Part shown: positions 1 through 6,096 of the stretch, one piece after another
Layout: every line of letters begins with the position of its first letter
Position numbering within the stretch: the stretch's first letter is position 1
Assembly: GCA_003555185.1 (NCBI GenBank)
Contig: PWFZ01000260.1
Location: 1 to 6,096, forward strand
Direction: 5' to 3'
Length of the DNA: 6,096 nucleotides
Source of the DNA: Balneolaceae bacterium
GTDB taxonomy: Bacteria; Bacteroidota; Rhodothermia; Balneolales; Balneolaceae
Notes under the pieces: generated by a model
The model's database searches: none
Told to the model about the DNA's origin: nothing
What the model saw: only the letters and a program-made list of their open reading frames with translations
Translations under genes and position numbers: made by a program

Positions 1-34
1 CCCATCCGCTACAACGCCCCCGCAGAAATCTCTG

Positions 35-50
35 TAATTCAGGTGAATTA
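35..50. repeat. Short palindrome TAATTCA-gg-TGAATTA
   Basis: The 7-bp arms at 35-41 and 44-50 are exact reverse complements around a 2-nt centre. It could be a protein-binding site or part of the repeat mosaic. Nothing adjacent tells which. Confidence 0.5.
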
Positions 51-60
51 GTACTCATTG

Positions 61-84
61 TCTAGTATCGCAGCTCTGCTGCAA
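61..84 (-). repeat. Repeat module A, left copy (inverted relative to the right end)
   Basis: Read on the minus strand, this 24-nt stretch matches 6006-6029 on the plus strand at 20 of 24 positions by eye. Its core at 70-82 is a 5-bp stem, GCAGC/GCTGC, around a 3-nt loop. The outer part ends in ACTAGA in both copies. The core alone also matches 5979-5993 at 14 of 15 positions. Confidence 0.65.
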
Positions 85-105
85 CCCCAACCTTCGTGCG
101 TCCGC

Positions 106-201
106 AGACATGGTATTTCTATCTCCACTGGAACCTCGTTCAAGTTCTAATCAACCACGAGATAGAACTCTGTTCAATAATTGAACAGAAATACCATGTC
201 T
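106..201. repeat. Foldback element with perfect 15-bp inverted ends
   Basis: AGACATGGTATTTCT at 106-120 is the exact reverse complement of 187-201. Inside lies a 9-bp stem with a 3-nt loop (169-177 with 181-189, loop TAA). Competing pairings exist between 117-125 and 159-167 (9 bp) and between 143-149 and 163-169 (7 bp). The ~96-nt unit has no credible coding content. This is the architecture of a MITE- or REP/BIME-like element, or of a structured RNA. I see no flanking target-site duplication that would establish transposition, so the mobile interpretation is tentative. Confidence 0.6.
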
Positions 202-206
202 CTGTA

Positions 207-232
207 ACGCATCAAGGTCCAGCGAACGCTTG
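207..232 (-). repeat. Repeat module B, left copy (inverted relative to the right end)
   Basis: The reverse complement of these 26 bases matches 6045-6070 at 23 of 26 positions. The shared block includes GGACCTTGATGCGT without a mismatch. A second, weaker relative of the module's other half lies on the plus strand at 91-109, just left of the foldback element, so the element has B-like sequence on both sides in opposite orientation. Confidence 0.65.
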
Positions 233-266
233 GGGTTCTATATCTGAAGTGGCTAAGCTTAAACCC

Positions 267-309
267 GAACTCTGCCAGGACCTCATTTCATTCGGACTCT
301 GGCAGGTTC
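267..309 (-). terminator. Hairpin just downstream of ilvE, possible weak terminator
   Basis: CTGCCAG at 272-278 pairs exactly with CTGGCAG at 299-305. GAAC at 267-270 pairs with GTTC at 306-309 across one bulged base, giving an 11-bp stem with a ~20-nt loop. In the ilvE transcript it begins 6 nt after the stop codon, where a terminator would sit. No U-rich tract follows, so it is not a classical intrinsic terminator. It could instead stabilise the 3' end or belong to the adjoining repeats. Confidence 0.4.
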
Positions 310-315
310 TAACTT

Positions 316-1386
316 CTACTTCACCTTAACAGGATACGTCCAGCCATGGCGATCTTCAATTTTGCCATACTGAATCCCGGTGATTTCATCATACATTTTT
401 TTGGCAAATGGCCCGATATTCTCCTGATCGAGCGTAACATTTTTGCCTTCGTGATGAATTAATCCAACCGGTGAGATAACGGCAGCTGTACCGGAACCGA
501 ATACTTCTTTAAGGTCTCCACTTGCATCGGCTTCAAAAACTTCATCAATAGAAATTCTTCGTTCTTCAACATTTACTCCCCACTCTTTTGCCAGTGCGAT
601 TACAGACCGTCGGGTGATTCCTGGAAGCACTGTACCGCCCAGTTTTGGCGTTACAAGCGTGTCACCAATCAAAAAGAAGATATTCATGGTGCCAACCTCT
701 TCCACGTATTTGTGCTCTTTTGCGTCCAGCCAGATGATTTGAGTATAGCCGGCTTCTTGTGCTTGTTGAGCCGGTAAAAAACTGCCGCCATAATTTCCGG
801 CTGCCTTGGCTTCTCCTGTTCCTCCTTTTACGGCGCGCACAAAATTTTCGGATGTAGTGAGGCTTACAGGGTTAAATCCTTCTTTGTAGTAAGCAGCAAC
901 AGGGCTGGTAATGGCGATAAATCGATATTCTGATGCAGCGCGTGCAGCGATATATTCTTGTGAAGCAAAAACAAATGGGCGTAAATAAAGGGAGTGTCCT
1001 GCAGTTTTTGGAACCCACTTATGATCCAGTTTAATCAGCTCTTTTATACTCGAAATGAATGCCTCTTTATCCATTTCGGGAATACACATTCTTCTTGATG
1101 AATTGCTGATTCGCTCGTGGTGATCATCAAGCCGAAACAGGTTGACGGTTTCATCATCCACATAGTATGCTTTCATCCCTTCAAATACAGATTGCCCATA
1201 GTGAAGGGCATGCATAGATGGATGGAAGCTAATCTTTTCATAAGGCTTGATTTCCGGCGCTCCCCATTTTCCATCCTTAAATTCCATGTCGATCATGTGA
1301 TCGGAAAACATTTTACCGAATTCTAAATTATCGAAATCAACTTCTGAAATTCTGCTTTTATCTGTTTTTGTGATCTGTATATTCAT
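316..1386 (-). CDS. ilvE: Branched-chain amino acid aminotransferase (BCAT)
   Basis: This cytoplasmic PLP enzyme of fold type IV interconverts leucine, isoleucine and valine with their 2-oxo acids, using 2-oxoglutarate/glutamate as the partner. It is the last step of branched-chain amino acid synthesis and the first of breakdown. The 356-residue product has the BCAT hallmarks: LHYGQSVFEGMKAY at 61-74, the PLP-lysine context EAKAAGNYGGS with the probable Schiff-base Lys194, EVGTMNIFF at 230-238, GTVLPGITRR at 251-260 and the phosphate-binding FGSGTAAVISPV at 296-307. The length fits the larger BCAT2-like subfamily rather than the ~310-residue enterobacterial IlvE. The ATG is placed so that the usual N-terminal extension is complete. 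No Shine-Dalgarno is visible. No other ilv or leu gene is adjacent, so it appears to be a single-gene unit, transcribed away from the peptidase gene. Substrate preference cannot be fixed from sequence, but the family call is firm. Confidence 0.95.
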   Translation of the reverse strand: MNIQITKTDKSRISEVDFDNLEFGKMFSDHMIDMEFKDGKWGAPEIKPYEKISFHPSMHALHYGQSVFEGMKAYYVDDETVNLFRLDDHHERISNSSRRMCIPEMDKEAFISSIKELIKLDHKWVPKTAGHSLYLRPFVFASQEYIAARAASEYRFIAITSPVAAYYKEGFNPVSLTTSENFVRAVKGGTGEAKAAGNYGGSFLPAQQAQEAGYTQIIWLDAKEHKYVEEVGTMNIFFLIGDTLVTPKLGGTVLPGITRRSVIALAKEWGVNVEERRISIDEVFEADASGDLKEVFGSGTAAVISPVGLIHHEGKNVTLDQENIGPFAKKMYDEITGIQYGKIEDRHGWTYPVKVK

Positions 1387-1485
1387 GGGTTGTGTTATTT
1401 GAATAGTTGAGGCGCGCCTGCTAAGATAAGGCGTTTTTTATAAAACTCGCTACGTCTACTTCTTTAATTCTAAATTCATTTAAAT
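1387..1485. promoter_or_regulatory. Divergent promoter spacer between ilvE and the M24 peptidase gene
   Basis: Ninety-nine bases separate two divergent start codons, so promoters for both should lie here. I cannot pick a convincing -10/-35 pair or a Bacteroidota-type TAnnTTTG box for either. Visible elements are a 10-bp GC-only-core palindrome, AGGCGCGCCT (1410-1419), and an A/T-rich stretch around 1434-1445 with a small inverted repeat (GTTTT/AAAAC). No purine-rich ribosome binding site precedes either ATG. Confidence 0.5.
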
Positions 1486-2835
1486 ATGCAAAAAACAGCG
1501 ACTTTTATCACGTTAATTATACTTTTGGTTGCAGCTGATCTTCTTTCTGCACAAACCAGAAATGACATCACCCCGCATATTTTAAATATGAAGGAACGTG
1601 CCGTTGTGATGGATCGGTGGACCGAGGGGCGGCTCGATCATCTGGTTCCGGAACTGATGCACCGCGAAGGAATTGATATGTGGGTGTTGGTTGCACGAGA
1701 ATATAATGAAGATCCTGTTTTGCTCACCATGCTGCCGGCAACGTGGCAGTCATCAAGAAGAACAACGATTTTGGTCTTTTATAATCCGGGTGAAGGAGAA
1801 GAGGTAGAGAGACTGGCTGTTGCACGTTATGATATTGGTTTTTTTGAAACGCAGTGGCTTCCGGATGAAGAGCCTAATCAATGGAAACGATTTGGCCAAA
1901 TTGTGGCAGAGAGGAATCCCGAAAAAATTGGTGTGAATTTTTCTGAACATTTTGCTTTGGCTGACGGAATCAGTCACACCGATTTTACTCATCTTAAAAA
2001 CAGCTTGTCATCTGATTTGCAGGAACGGATTGTTTCAGCCGAAAATCTATCCATCGGTTGGCTGGAAACCCGTACAGATGAAGAAATTACGGTATACAGA
2101 CAAATCAACCGGATTGCTCATAATATAATCGCAGAAGGACTTTCTGAAGCGGTCATCACACCGGGTATTACCACCACAGAGGATGTTCAATGGTGGTTTA
2201 GAGATCGAATGCGTGATCTGAATTTAACAACCTGGTTTCATCCATCCGTGACGGTTCATCGAAGTGAAGCTCCTGAACACGAGGGTGATTTTTCAGGTCC
2301 GTCTGACAAAGACATAATTATGCCGGGTGATATTGTGCATATGGATCTGGGAATTGAATATTTGGGTCTGACCACAGACACCCAAAGAAATGTTTATATC
2401 CTTCGGGAAGGCGAAACTCAGCCGCCAAAAGGATTGCGGGATGCTTTGGAGATAGGCAATCGGCTTCAGGATATTTTGACCAACGAGTTTAAAACCGGAA
2501 GAACAGGGAATGAAATACTAGCTTCAGCTCTTGAAAACGCGGAAAATGAGGGGATTAATGCCACAATTTATACTCACCCTCTTGGTTATCATGGTCATGG
2601 CGCCGGACCCACTATTGGTCTTTGGGATCAGCAGGATGGCGTTCCGGGAAATGGTGATTACCCTCTCTATCCAAATACGGCACACTCCATAGAACTGAAC
2701 GCAGAAGTTTTTGTACCGGAGTGGAACCGTAACATCCGTGTGATGCTCGAAGAAAACGCCATTTTTGATGGAGAAAACGTCTGGTATATCGATGGCAGGA
2801 TGGAGGAGTTCTACCTTCTTCCAAGACAGAAGTAG
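1486..2835 (+). CDS. Exported M24-family metallopeptidase (Xaa-Pro aminopeptidase-like)
   Basis: The 449-residue product is probably a periplasmic peptidase of the pita-bread M24 family, which removes N-terminal residues next to proline or splits X-Pro dipeptides. Residues 1-22 form a signal peptide: a Lys near the N terminus, a hydrophobic stretch and a likely cut after LLSA, before QT, with no lipobox Cys. Residues ~35-190 match the N-terminal creatinase/prolidase-like domain; ~200-440 are the catalytic domain. Likely dinuclear metal ligands are Asp287 (HMDLG), Asp298 (TTDTQR), a His in the cluster His364/His369/His371 (HPLGYHGHGAGP), Glu403 (SIEL) and Glu422 (VMLEEN). All five positions appear filled, so it should be active. 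The His motif departs from the usual HGxxH spacing, which leaves the exact ligand uncertain. Upstream is A/T-rich with no Shine-Dalgarno. The frame closes with three consecutive stops (TAG TGA TAA). Substrate is not predictable. Confidence 0.9.
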   Translation: MQKTATFITLIILLVAADLLSAQTRNDITPHILNMKERAVVMDRWTEGRLDHLVPELMHREGIDMWVLVAREYNEDPVLLTMLPATWQSSRRTTILVFYNPGEGEEVERLAVARYDIGFFETQWLPDEEPNQWKRFGQIVAERNPEKIGVNFSEHFALADGISHTDFTHLKNSLSSDLQERIVSAENLSIGWLETRTDEEITVYRQINRIAHNIIAEGLSEAVITPGITTTEDVQWWFRDRMRDLNLTTWFHPSVTVHRSEAPEHEGDFSGPSDKDIIMPGDIVHMDLGIEYLGLTTDTQRNVYILREGETQPPKGLRDALEIGNRLQDILTNEFKTGRTGNEILASALENAENEGINATIYTHPLGYHGHGAGPTIGLWDQQDGVPGNGDYPLYPNTAHSIELNAEVFVPEWNRNIRVMLEENAIFDGENVWYIDGRMEEFYLLPRQK

Positions 2836-3112
2836 TGATAATATCCTGTTTGTTATAAGGAACCAAAAATCTCAATAATTCTAAAAGTACCAGTGTTTTG
2901 TCAACTAATACCCGTCAGGTTTTGTGTAGTTTATAATCATGATTTTTGATAAGTGAAACCTGACAGGTTTCAATAATAGTGTAAGGAATTTAAATTTTTG
3001 AGTTCATACCTATGTAAGTGTTTTGTAGCTGACCTGTAAATAATCAATTCAGGTTGGGAATCTATTAGATAAAGGGATAGTTTTTAAGAAGAATTTGAAA
3101 TCAAATAAACCA
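2836..3112. other. Intergenic spacer between the peptidase gene and recQ
   Basis: This A/T-rich spacer holds no gene. It contains a palindromic repeat (2914-2971), a self-complementary AATCATGATT at 2935-2944 within it, and a further half-site pair ACCTG/CAGGT at 3032-3036 and 3050-3054. The recQ promoter is presumably in its right half, but no box stands out. No stem followed by a T-run is visible, so how peptidase transcription ends is not clear. Confidence 0.6.
2914..2971. repeat. CAGGTTT/AAACCTG palindromic repeat
   Basis: GAAACCTG (2955-2962) and CAGGTTTC (2964-2971) are exact 8-bp inverted arms around one base. A preceding GTCAGGTTT (2914-2922) is also the exact 9-bp complement of AAACCTGAC (2956-2964), so two alternative hairpins are possible. 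From memory, similar AAACCTGACAGGTTT palindromes occur in spacers of many Bacteroidota genomes; I have not checked this. A stem without a T-run argues against a simple terminator. Confidence 0.6.
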
Positions 3113-5290
3113 ATGTTTAAGCAAGCAAAATCGATACTTAAAGAGACTTTTGGCTATGATGAATTTCGTCCGTTACAGGGGGAAGCCATTAAAAAAGTTT
3201 TGCAGAAAAAAGATACCCTGGTCATTATGCCAACAGGTGGGGGGAAATCGATCTGCTACCAAATTCCCGCAATGATTTTTGATGGTCTCACCATCGTGGT
3301 ATCTCCTCTTATTTCGCTGATGAAAGATCAGGTTGATCAGCTCAACCAATTTGGAATTCCTGCTGTAGTGTTGAACAGTTCGCTTTCGGATCAGCAGTAC
3401 GGAATTAATGTATCGAAGGTTCGAAGCGGCGAAGCCAAAATGCTTTATGTGGCTCCGGAAACGTTGATGATGCCGCGTGTTCGTGATCTGCTTTCAACTT
3501 TAAATGTAGACTGTTTTACGATTGATGAAGCCCACTGTATCTCTGAATGGGGACATGATTTCCGGCCTGATTATCGCCAGCTTGCAAGAATCCGCGAAGA
3601 TTTTCCCGATGCTGTTTGTTTGGCGTTAACAGCAACAGCTACACCGCGAGTTCGGGATGATATCAAATCAATTCTGGAGCTAAAAGATTCTGAAACATTT
3701 GTCGCCAGTTTTGATCGGGAAAACCTGTTTTTAAATGTGGTGGATAAAGATGGTCCGGTGGATCAGATTTTAGATTTTCTTTATACCCGAAAAGGTCAGT
3801 CAGGAATTATCTACTGCTTTTCAAGACGACAAACCGATGAGCTGTATCAGGATCTGAAAGATGAGGGACATTCGGTTCGTCCGTATCATGCCGGGTTGTC
3901 CGAACATCAGCGGGAGACATATCAGAACGCGTTTATTCGGGATGATATTGACATTATTGTTGCTACTGTTGCATTTGGAATGGGGATTGACAAACCGGAT
4001 GTGCGGTTTGTAATTCATCATGATATGCCACAAAATATTGAATCGTATTATCAGCAGATTGGCCGTGCCGGAAGGGATGGATTAAAATCGAATTGTTTGC
4101 TGCTTTATAGCCACTCTGATAAGCAGAAGATTAATTACTTCATCAATCAGAAAGAGGGAGAAGAGAAAGAAGTTGCTAAAAAGCATTTGGATGATCTGAT
4201 TAATTATCTGGAAACGACCGATTGCCGCCGGATTCCGCTAATGAGCTATTTTGGTGAGACGTATCAAAATCGTGAGTGCGGAATGTGTGATAATTGCACA
4301 TCGATGAGTGAAGCGATGGAAGACCTTACGGTTCAGGCACAAAAGTTTTTGTCATGTATTGTGAGAAGCGGTGAAAAGTATGGAGCTAACCATATCACCG
4401 ATATTTTGAGGGGTTCAAAAGCGAAGAAAATACTTGAAAACGACCATCAAAATCTTTCGACGTACAATATTGGAAAGGAGTTTGATCGTGATCAATGGAT
4501 ACAGCTTTCCCGGTTGTTGGTCAGAAATAATATGATCGAAAAAGATCCGCAGTATGGAAGCTTGTTGCTGACGGATGAGGGCAGACTTGTACTGAAAGAT
4601 AAAGCCCGGGTAAATGGAGTGTTAGATCGTACACAGACGGCTGTTGATGGCAGCGCTGCAGCCCGAACATCAGATGAAGTGGAGAACCGATACGATGAAA
4701 ATCTATTTGAAGAACTTCGAAAAAAGCGGAAAGAAATTGCCGATGAACAGGACGTTCCACCATATGTTATTTTCCCGGATACCACGCTGATGGAGATGGC
4801 ATTTTATTTTCCGCAGGATGAGGAGAGTATGATGGGTATTTACGGAGTGGGTGATGCTAAAAATAAGAAATACGGCTCCAAATTTTTGAAAATTGTAAAG
4901 GAGTACTGTTCAGAAAATGATATCGAGGAGCGGAAGCGGGAAATTAAAAAGAAGACCAAGAAAAAATCATCATCCAAAAAGCACGAGCAAATTGGAATCG
5001 ATTTTAATGAAGGAAAATCGATAGATCATCTCGCTGAAGAGCATGGCGTAAAAATACCAACGATTTTAAAGCATCTTAAAACCTATCTGGATGAAGGAAA
5101 TGATCTGGATGCAGAAGGAATATTAAAATCGTGTGATTTATCTCAGAGGAAAGTGGATGAAGTGATGGAGTCGATGGATAAGGTGGGGCCGGAGTTGCTG
5201 AAGCCTATTTATGAAGACCTGAATAAATCGGTAGGATACAGCGAGCTTCGAATGCTGCAGCTATACCACATGGCTAAAAATGACTCTTGA
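3113..5290 (+). CDS. recQ: ATP-dependent DNA helicase RecQ with C-terminal helix-turn-helix tail
   Basis: RecQ is a 3'-5' DNA helicase of superfamily 2 that acts in recombinational repair and at stalled forks. Counting from the ATG at 3113 (725 residues), I see motif 0 FRPLQ at 18-22, Walker A PTGGGKS at 40-46 with Lys45, DEAH at 138-141, the RecQ aromatic-rich loop SEWGHDFRP at 144-152 and motif VI QIGRAGRDG at 315-323 with its arginines. The zinc site is Cys371, Cys389, Cys392 and Cys395. A winged-helix RQC region (~400-510) and an HRDC domain (~525-600) follow. A Lys-rich linker (~607-624) then leads to a ~95-residue tail of the HTH_40 type, seen in longer RecQ proteins of Bacteroidota and Bacillota. 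The product is therefore longer than the ~610-residue E. coli protein. A TTG at 3095 is in frame and would add six residues. I prefer the ATG because the conserved N terminus begins there, though a purine-rich AAGAAGA sits just before the TTG. wbqC starts 18 bp after the stop. Confidence 0.96.
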   Translation: MFKQAKSILKETFGYDEFRPLQGEAIKKVLQKKDTLVIMPTGGGKSICYQIPAMIFDGLTIVVSPLISLMKDQVDQLNQFGIPAVVLNSSLSDQQYGINVSKVRSGEAKMLYVAPETLMMPRVRDLLSTLNVDCFTIDEAHCISEWGHDFRPDYRQLARIREDFPDAVCLALTATATPRVRDDIKSILELKDSETFVASFDRENLFLNVVDKDGPVDQILDFLYTRKGQSGIIYCFSRRQTDELYQDLKDEGHSVRPYHAGLSEHQRETYQNAFIRDDIDIIVATVAFGMGIDKPDVRFVIHHDMPQNIESYYQQIGRAGRDGLKSNCLLLYSHSDKQKINYFINQKEGEEKEVAKKHLDDLINYLETTDCRRIPLMSYFGETYQNRECGMCDNCTSMSEAMEDLTVQAQKFLSCIVRSGEKYGANHITDILRGSKAKKILENDHQNLSTYNIGKEFDRDQWIQLSRLLVRNNMIEKDPQYGSLLLTDEGRLVLKDKARVNGVLDRTQTAVDGSAAARTSDEVENRYDENLFEELRKKRKEIADEQDVPPYVIFPDTTLMEMAFYFPQDEESMMGIYGVGDAKNKKYGSKFLKIVKEYCSENDIEERKREIKKKTKKKSSSKKHEQIGIDFNEGKSIDHLAEEHGVKIPTILKHLKTYLDEGNDLDAEGILKSCDLSQRKVDEVMESMDKVGPELLKPIYEDLNKSVGYSELRMLQLYHMAKNDS

Positions 5291-5308
5291 TTTAAGAACT
5301 CATCAACG

Positions 5309-5977
5309 ATGAAACTTTCTATCCTGCAGCCGACTTTGATTCTGGATTTAAGCGACATTGCGGCTATGGTTACCGCTGATGTTGTGGTAATTCAGGATTC
5401 TGAGCAGTGGTCGCGAAAAGGACGAAGTCATCGTGCCGTTATTAGAACTCCTGAGGGCACACAATACCTGAATGTGCCGATTCATACTGAGGATCGAAAA
5501 AAAGAGATCCGTCACGTGCGAATTGATCACGCCGAAACTTGGATTGACCCCATGCTTCGGGCAATTGAGTTTAATTATCGGAATAGCATCTACTATGATT
5601 TCTATGAACCTGAAATCAGAACAGATATAGAGTCCGGTGCTGATTTTGAATACTTGTTGCCATTTTCTCAGCATCTCGAAAAAAGACTCTTCCAATTCTT
5701 AGAGATTGAAATTACAGCTGATATCCAATTCTCCAGCGAAATGGAAAACTATCACTCCAATCCTGATAAACTTGCTGAAATTTTAGGGGCTGATATCTAC
5801 TATCAGGAATTGGGGGCACGACACTATCAAAGACAGGGGGAAAACAGAACAGAGTTGCCATTTACTCATCCTGCCTACCGACAGCACTTTGAAGGTTTTG
5901 AATCCGGTTGCTGTCTGCTGGATCTGCTTTTTCAGTATGGTCCGGAGAGTTTTAAGGTCTTAGATCAATTGAAATAA
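5309..5977 (+). CDS. wbqC: WbqC-family protein
   Basis: This 222-residue soluble protein belongs by motif to the WbqC-like family, whose members often sit in O-antigen and capsule clusters and are thought to help make or attach modified sugars; the reaction is not settled. Supporting stretches are an N-terminal ILQPT (5-9), VIQDSEQWSRKG followed by RSHRAVIRT (27-47), YLNVPI (53-58), a Trp-rich middle with RAIEFNYRNS (84-93) and the C-terminal signature FESGCCLLDLLFQYGPES (197-214). The usual aromatic residues after the N-terminal Gln-Pro are replaced here by TLILDL, a modest deviation. No signal peptide or membrane segment is seen, so it should be cytoplasmic. It follows recQ by 18 bp on the same strand and probably shares its transcript, with only a weak purine stretch (TAAGAAC) before the ATG. 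No other polysaccharide gene is in the window, so the function is inferred from family only. Confidence 0.88.
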   Translation: MKLSILQPTLILDLSDIAAMVTADVVVIQDSEQWSRKGRSHRAVIRTPEGTQYLNVPIHTEDRKKEIRHVRIDHAETWIDPMLRAIEFNYRNSIYYDFYEPEIRTDIESGADFEYLLPFSQHLEKRLFQFLEIEITADIQFSSEMENYHSNPDKLAEILGADIYYQELGARHYQRQGENRTELPFTHPAYRQHFEGFESGCCLLDLLFQYGPESFKVLDQLK

Positions 5978-6096
5978 GTTGCAGCGGAGCTGCCTGTTGG
6001 GAGTTTCGCAGCGGAGCTGCAAGACTAGATTTGAGAGCCTCCTTCAAGCGTCCGGAGGACCTTGATGCGTGGCGAGTTAGTACCTGAAAACCCAAC
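5978..6096. repeat. Repeat-rich noncoding region after wbqC
   Basis: Immediately after the wbqC stop, GCAGCGGAGCTGC occurs twice (5981-5993 and 6008-6020, 27 bp apart). Each copy is a 5-bp stem with a GGA loop. Module A spans 6006-6029 and module B 6045-6070; both have counterparts on the opposite strand at the left end of the window. Module B overlaps a good hairpin at 6044-6065: TCAAG and GTCC pair with GGAC and CTTGA around a GGA loop with one bulged C. No T-run follows, so it is not a classical terminator. Minus-strand frames stay open for a while here but read through the repeats and look spurious. Confidence 0.65.

Larger units (their letters stand above)
1..315. repeat. Repeat-rich noncoding region beyond the ilvE 3' end
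   Basis: No convincing gene lies here. A 77-codon open frame at 96-329 begins inside the repeat structures, runs into the antisense of the ilvE end and resembles no protein I know, so I treat it as spurious. The region is packed with short repeats: a palindrome at 35-50, a GCAGC-TCT-GCTGC stem at 70-82, a foldback element at 106-201, a repeat module at 207-232 and a hairpin at 267-309. A 15-nt string at 23-37 recurs at 186-207, split by a 7-nt insert. Several pieces reappear in inverted orientation at the far end of the window. I read it as a mosaic of dispersed intergenic repeats; this is an inference from internal similarity alone. Confidence 0.7.

Noticed and set aside
1..315. CRISPR array
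   Set aside because: Repeats are few, imperfect, of different types and unevenly spaced; there are no regular spacers and no cas gene.
96..329. 77-codon open frame on the plus strand
   Set aside because: It spans the inverted repeats, runs into the antisense of the ilvE end and resembles no protein family; better explained as translated repeat.
4492..4785. Antisense open frames within recQ
   Set aside because: They lie opposite a strongly conserved coding region and show serine/phenylalanine-rich shadow composition with no domain.
316..5977. Composite transposon or mobile cassette bounded by the end repeats
   Set aside because: The enclosed genes are ordinary chromosomal ones, no transposase or integrase is present, and the shared modules are short, diverged and in different order at the two ends.
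3113..5977. Defence system built on a RecQ-like helicase
   Set aside because: The protein has the full canonical RecQ domain order with RQC and HRDC, and neither neighbour is a nuclease, toxin or other defence protein.
5978..6096. Open minus-strand frames entering from the right edge, possibly the end of a neighbouring gene
   Set aside because: The frames read through the A and B repeat modules and the short stems, giving repetitive low-information peptides with no recognisable domain.

Overview
This 6.1-kb window looks like ordinary chromosomal DNA from a member of the Bacteroidota/Balneolota. Four clues point that way. Gene starts lack clear Shine-Dalgarno sequences. The BCAT-type IlvE and the RecQ with a helix-turn-helix tail are of the kind common in this group. 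The signal peptide ends in Ser-Ala-Gln. Intergenic spacers hold short palindromic repeats, including one built on AAACCTG/CAGGTTT. The lineage is an inference from style, not proven.

Layout: positions 1-315 hold no convincing gene but are dense in inverted and direct repeats. ilvE (branched-chain aminotransferase) follows on the minus strand, 316-1386. A 99-bp divergent spacer separates it from a plus-strand gene for an exported M24-family metallopeptidase, 1486-2835. A 277-bp spacer with a CAGGTTT-type palindrome follows. Next come recQ (3113-5290; possible TTG start at 3095) and, 18 bp later, a WbqC-family gene (5309-5977), probably co-transcribed. The last 119 bp are again noncoding and repeat-rich.

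The genes do not form one pathway: amino-acid metabolism, periplasmic peptide turnover, DNA repair and probable surface-polysaccharide chemistry. I see no defence system, CRISPR array, tRNA, rRNA, integrase or transposase.

The most notable signal is outside the genes. The two ends of the window share related repeat modules in opposite orientation (23 of 26 and 20 of 24 bases identical by eye). The left end also carries a ~96-bp foldback element with perfect 15-bp inverted ends. These look like copies of a dispersed, non-autonomous intergenic repeat family.
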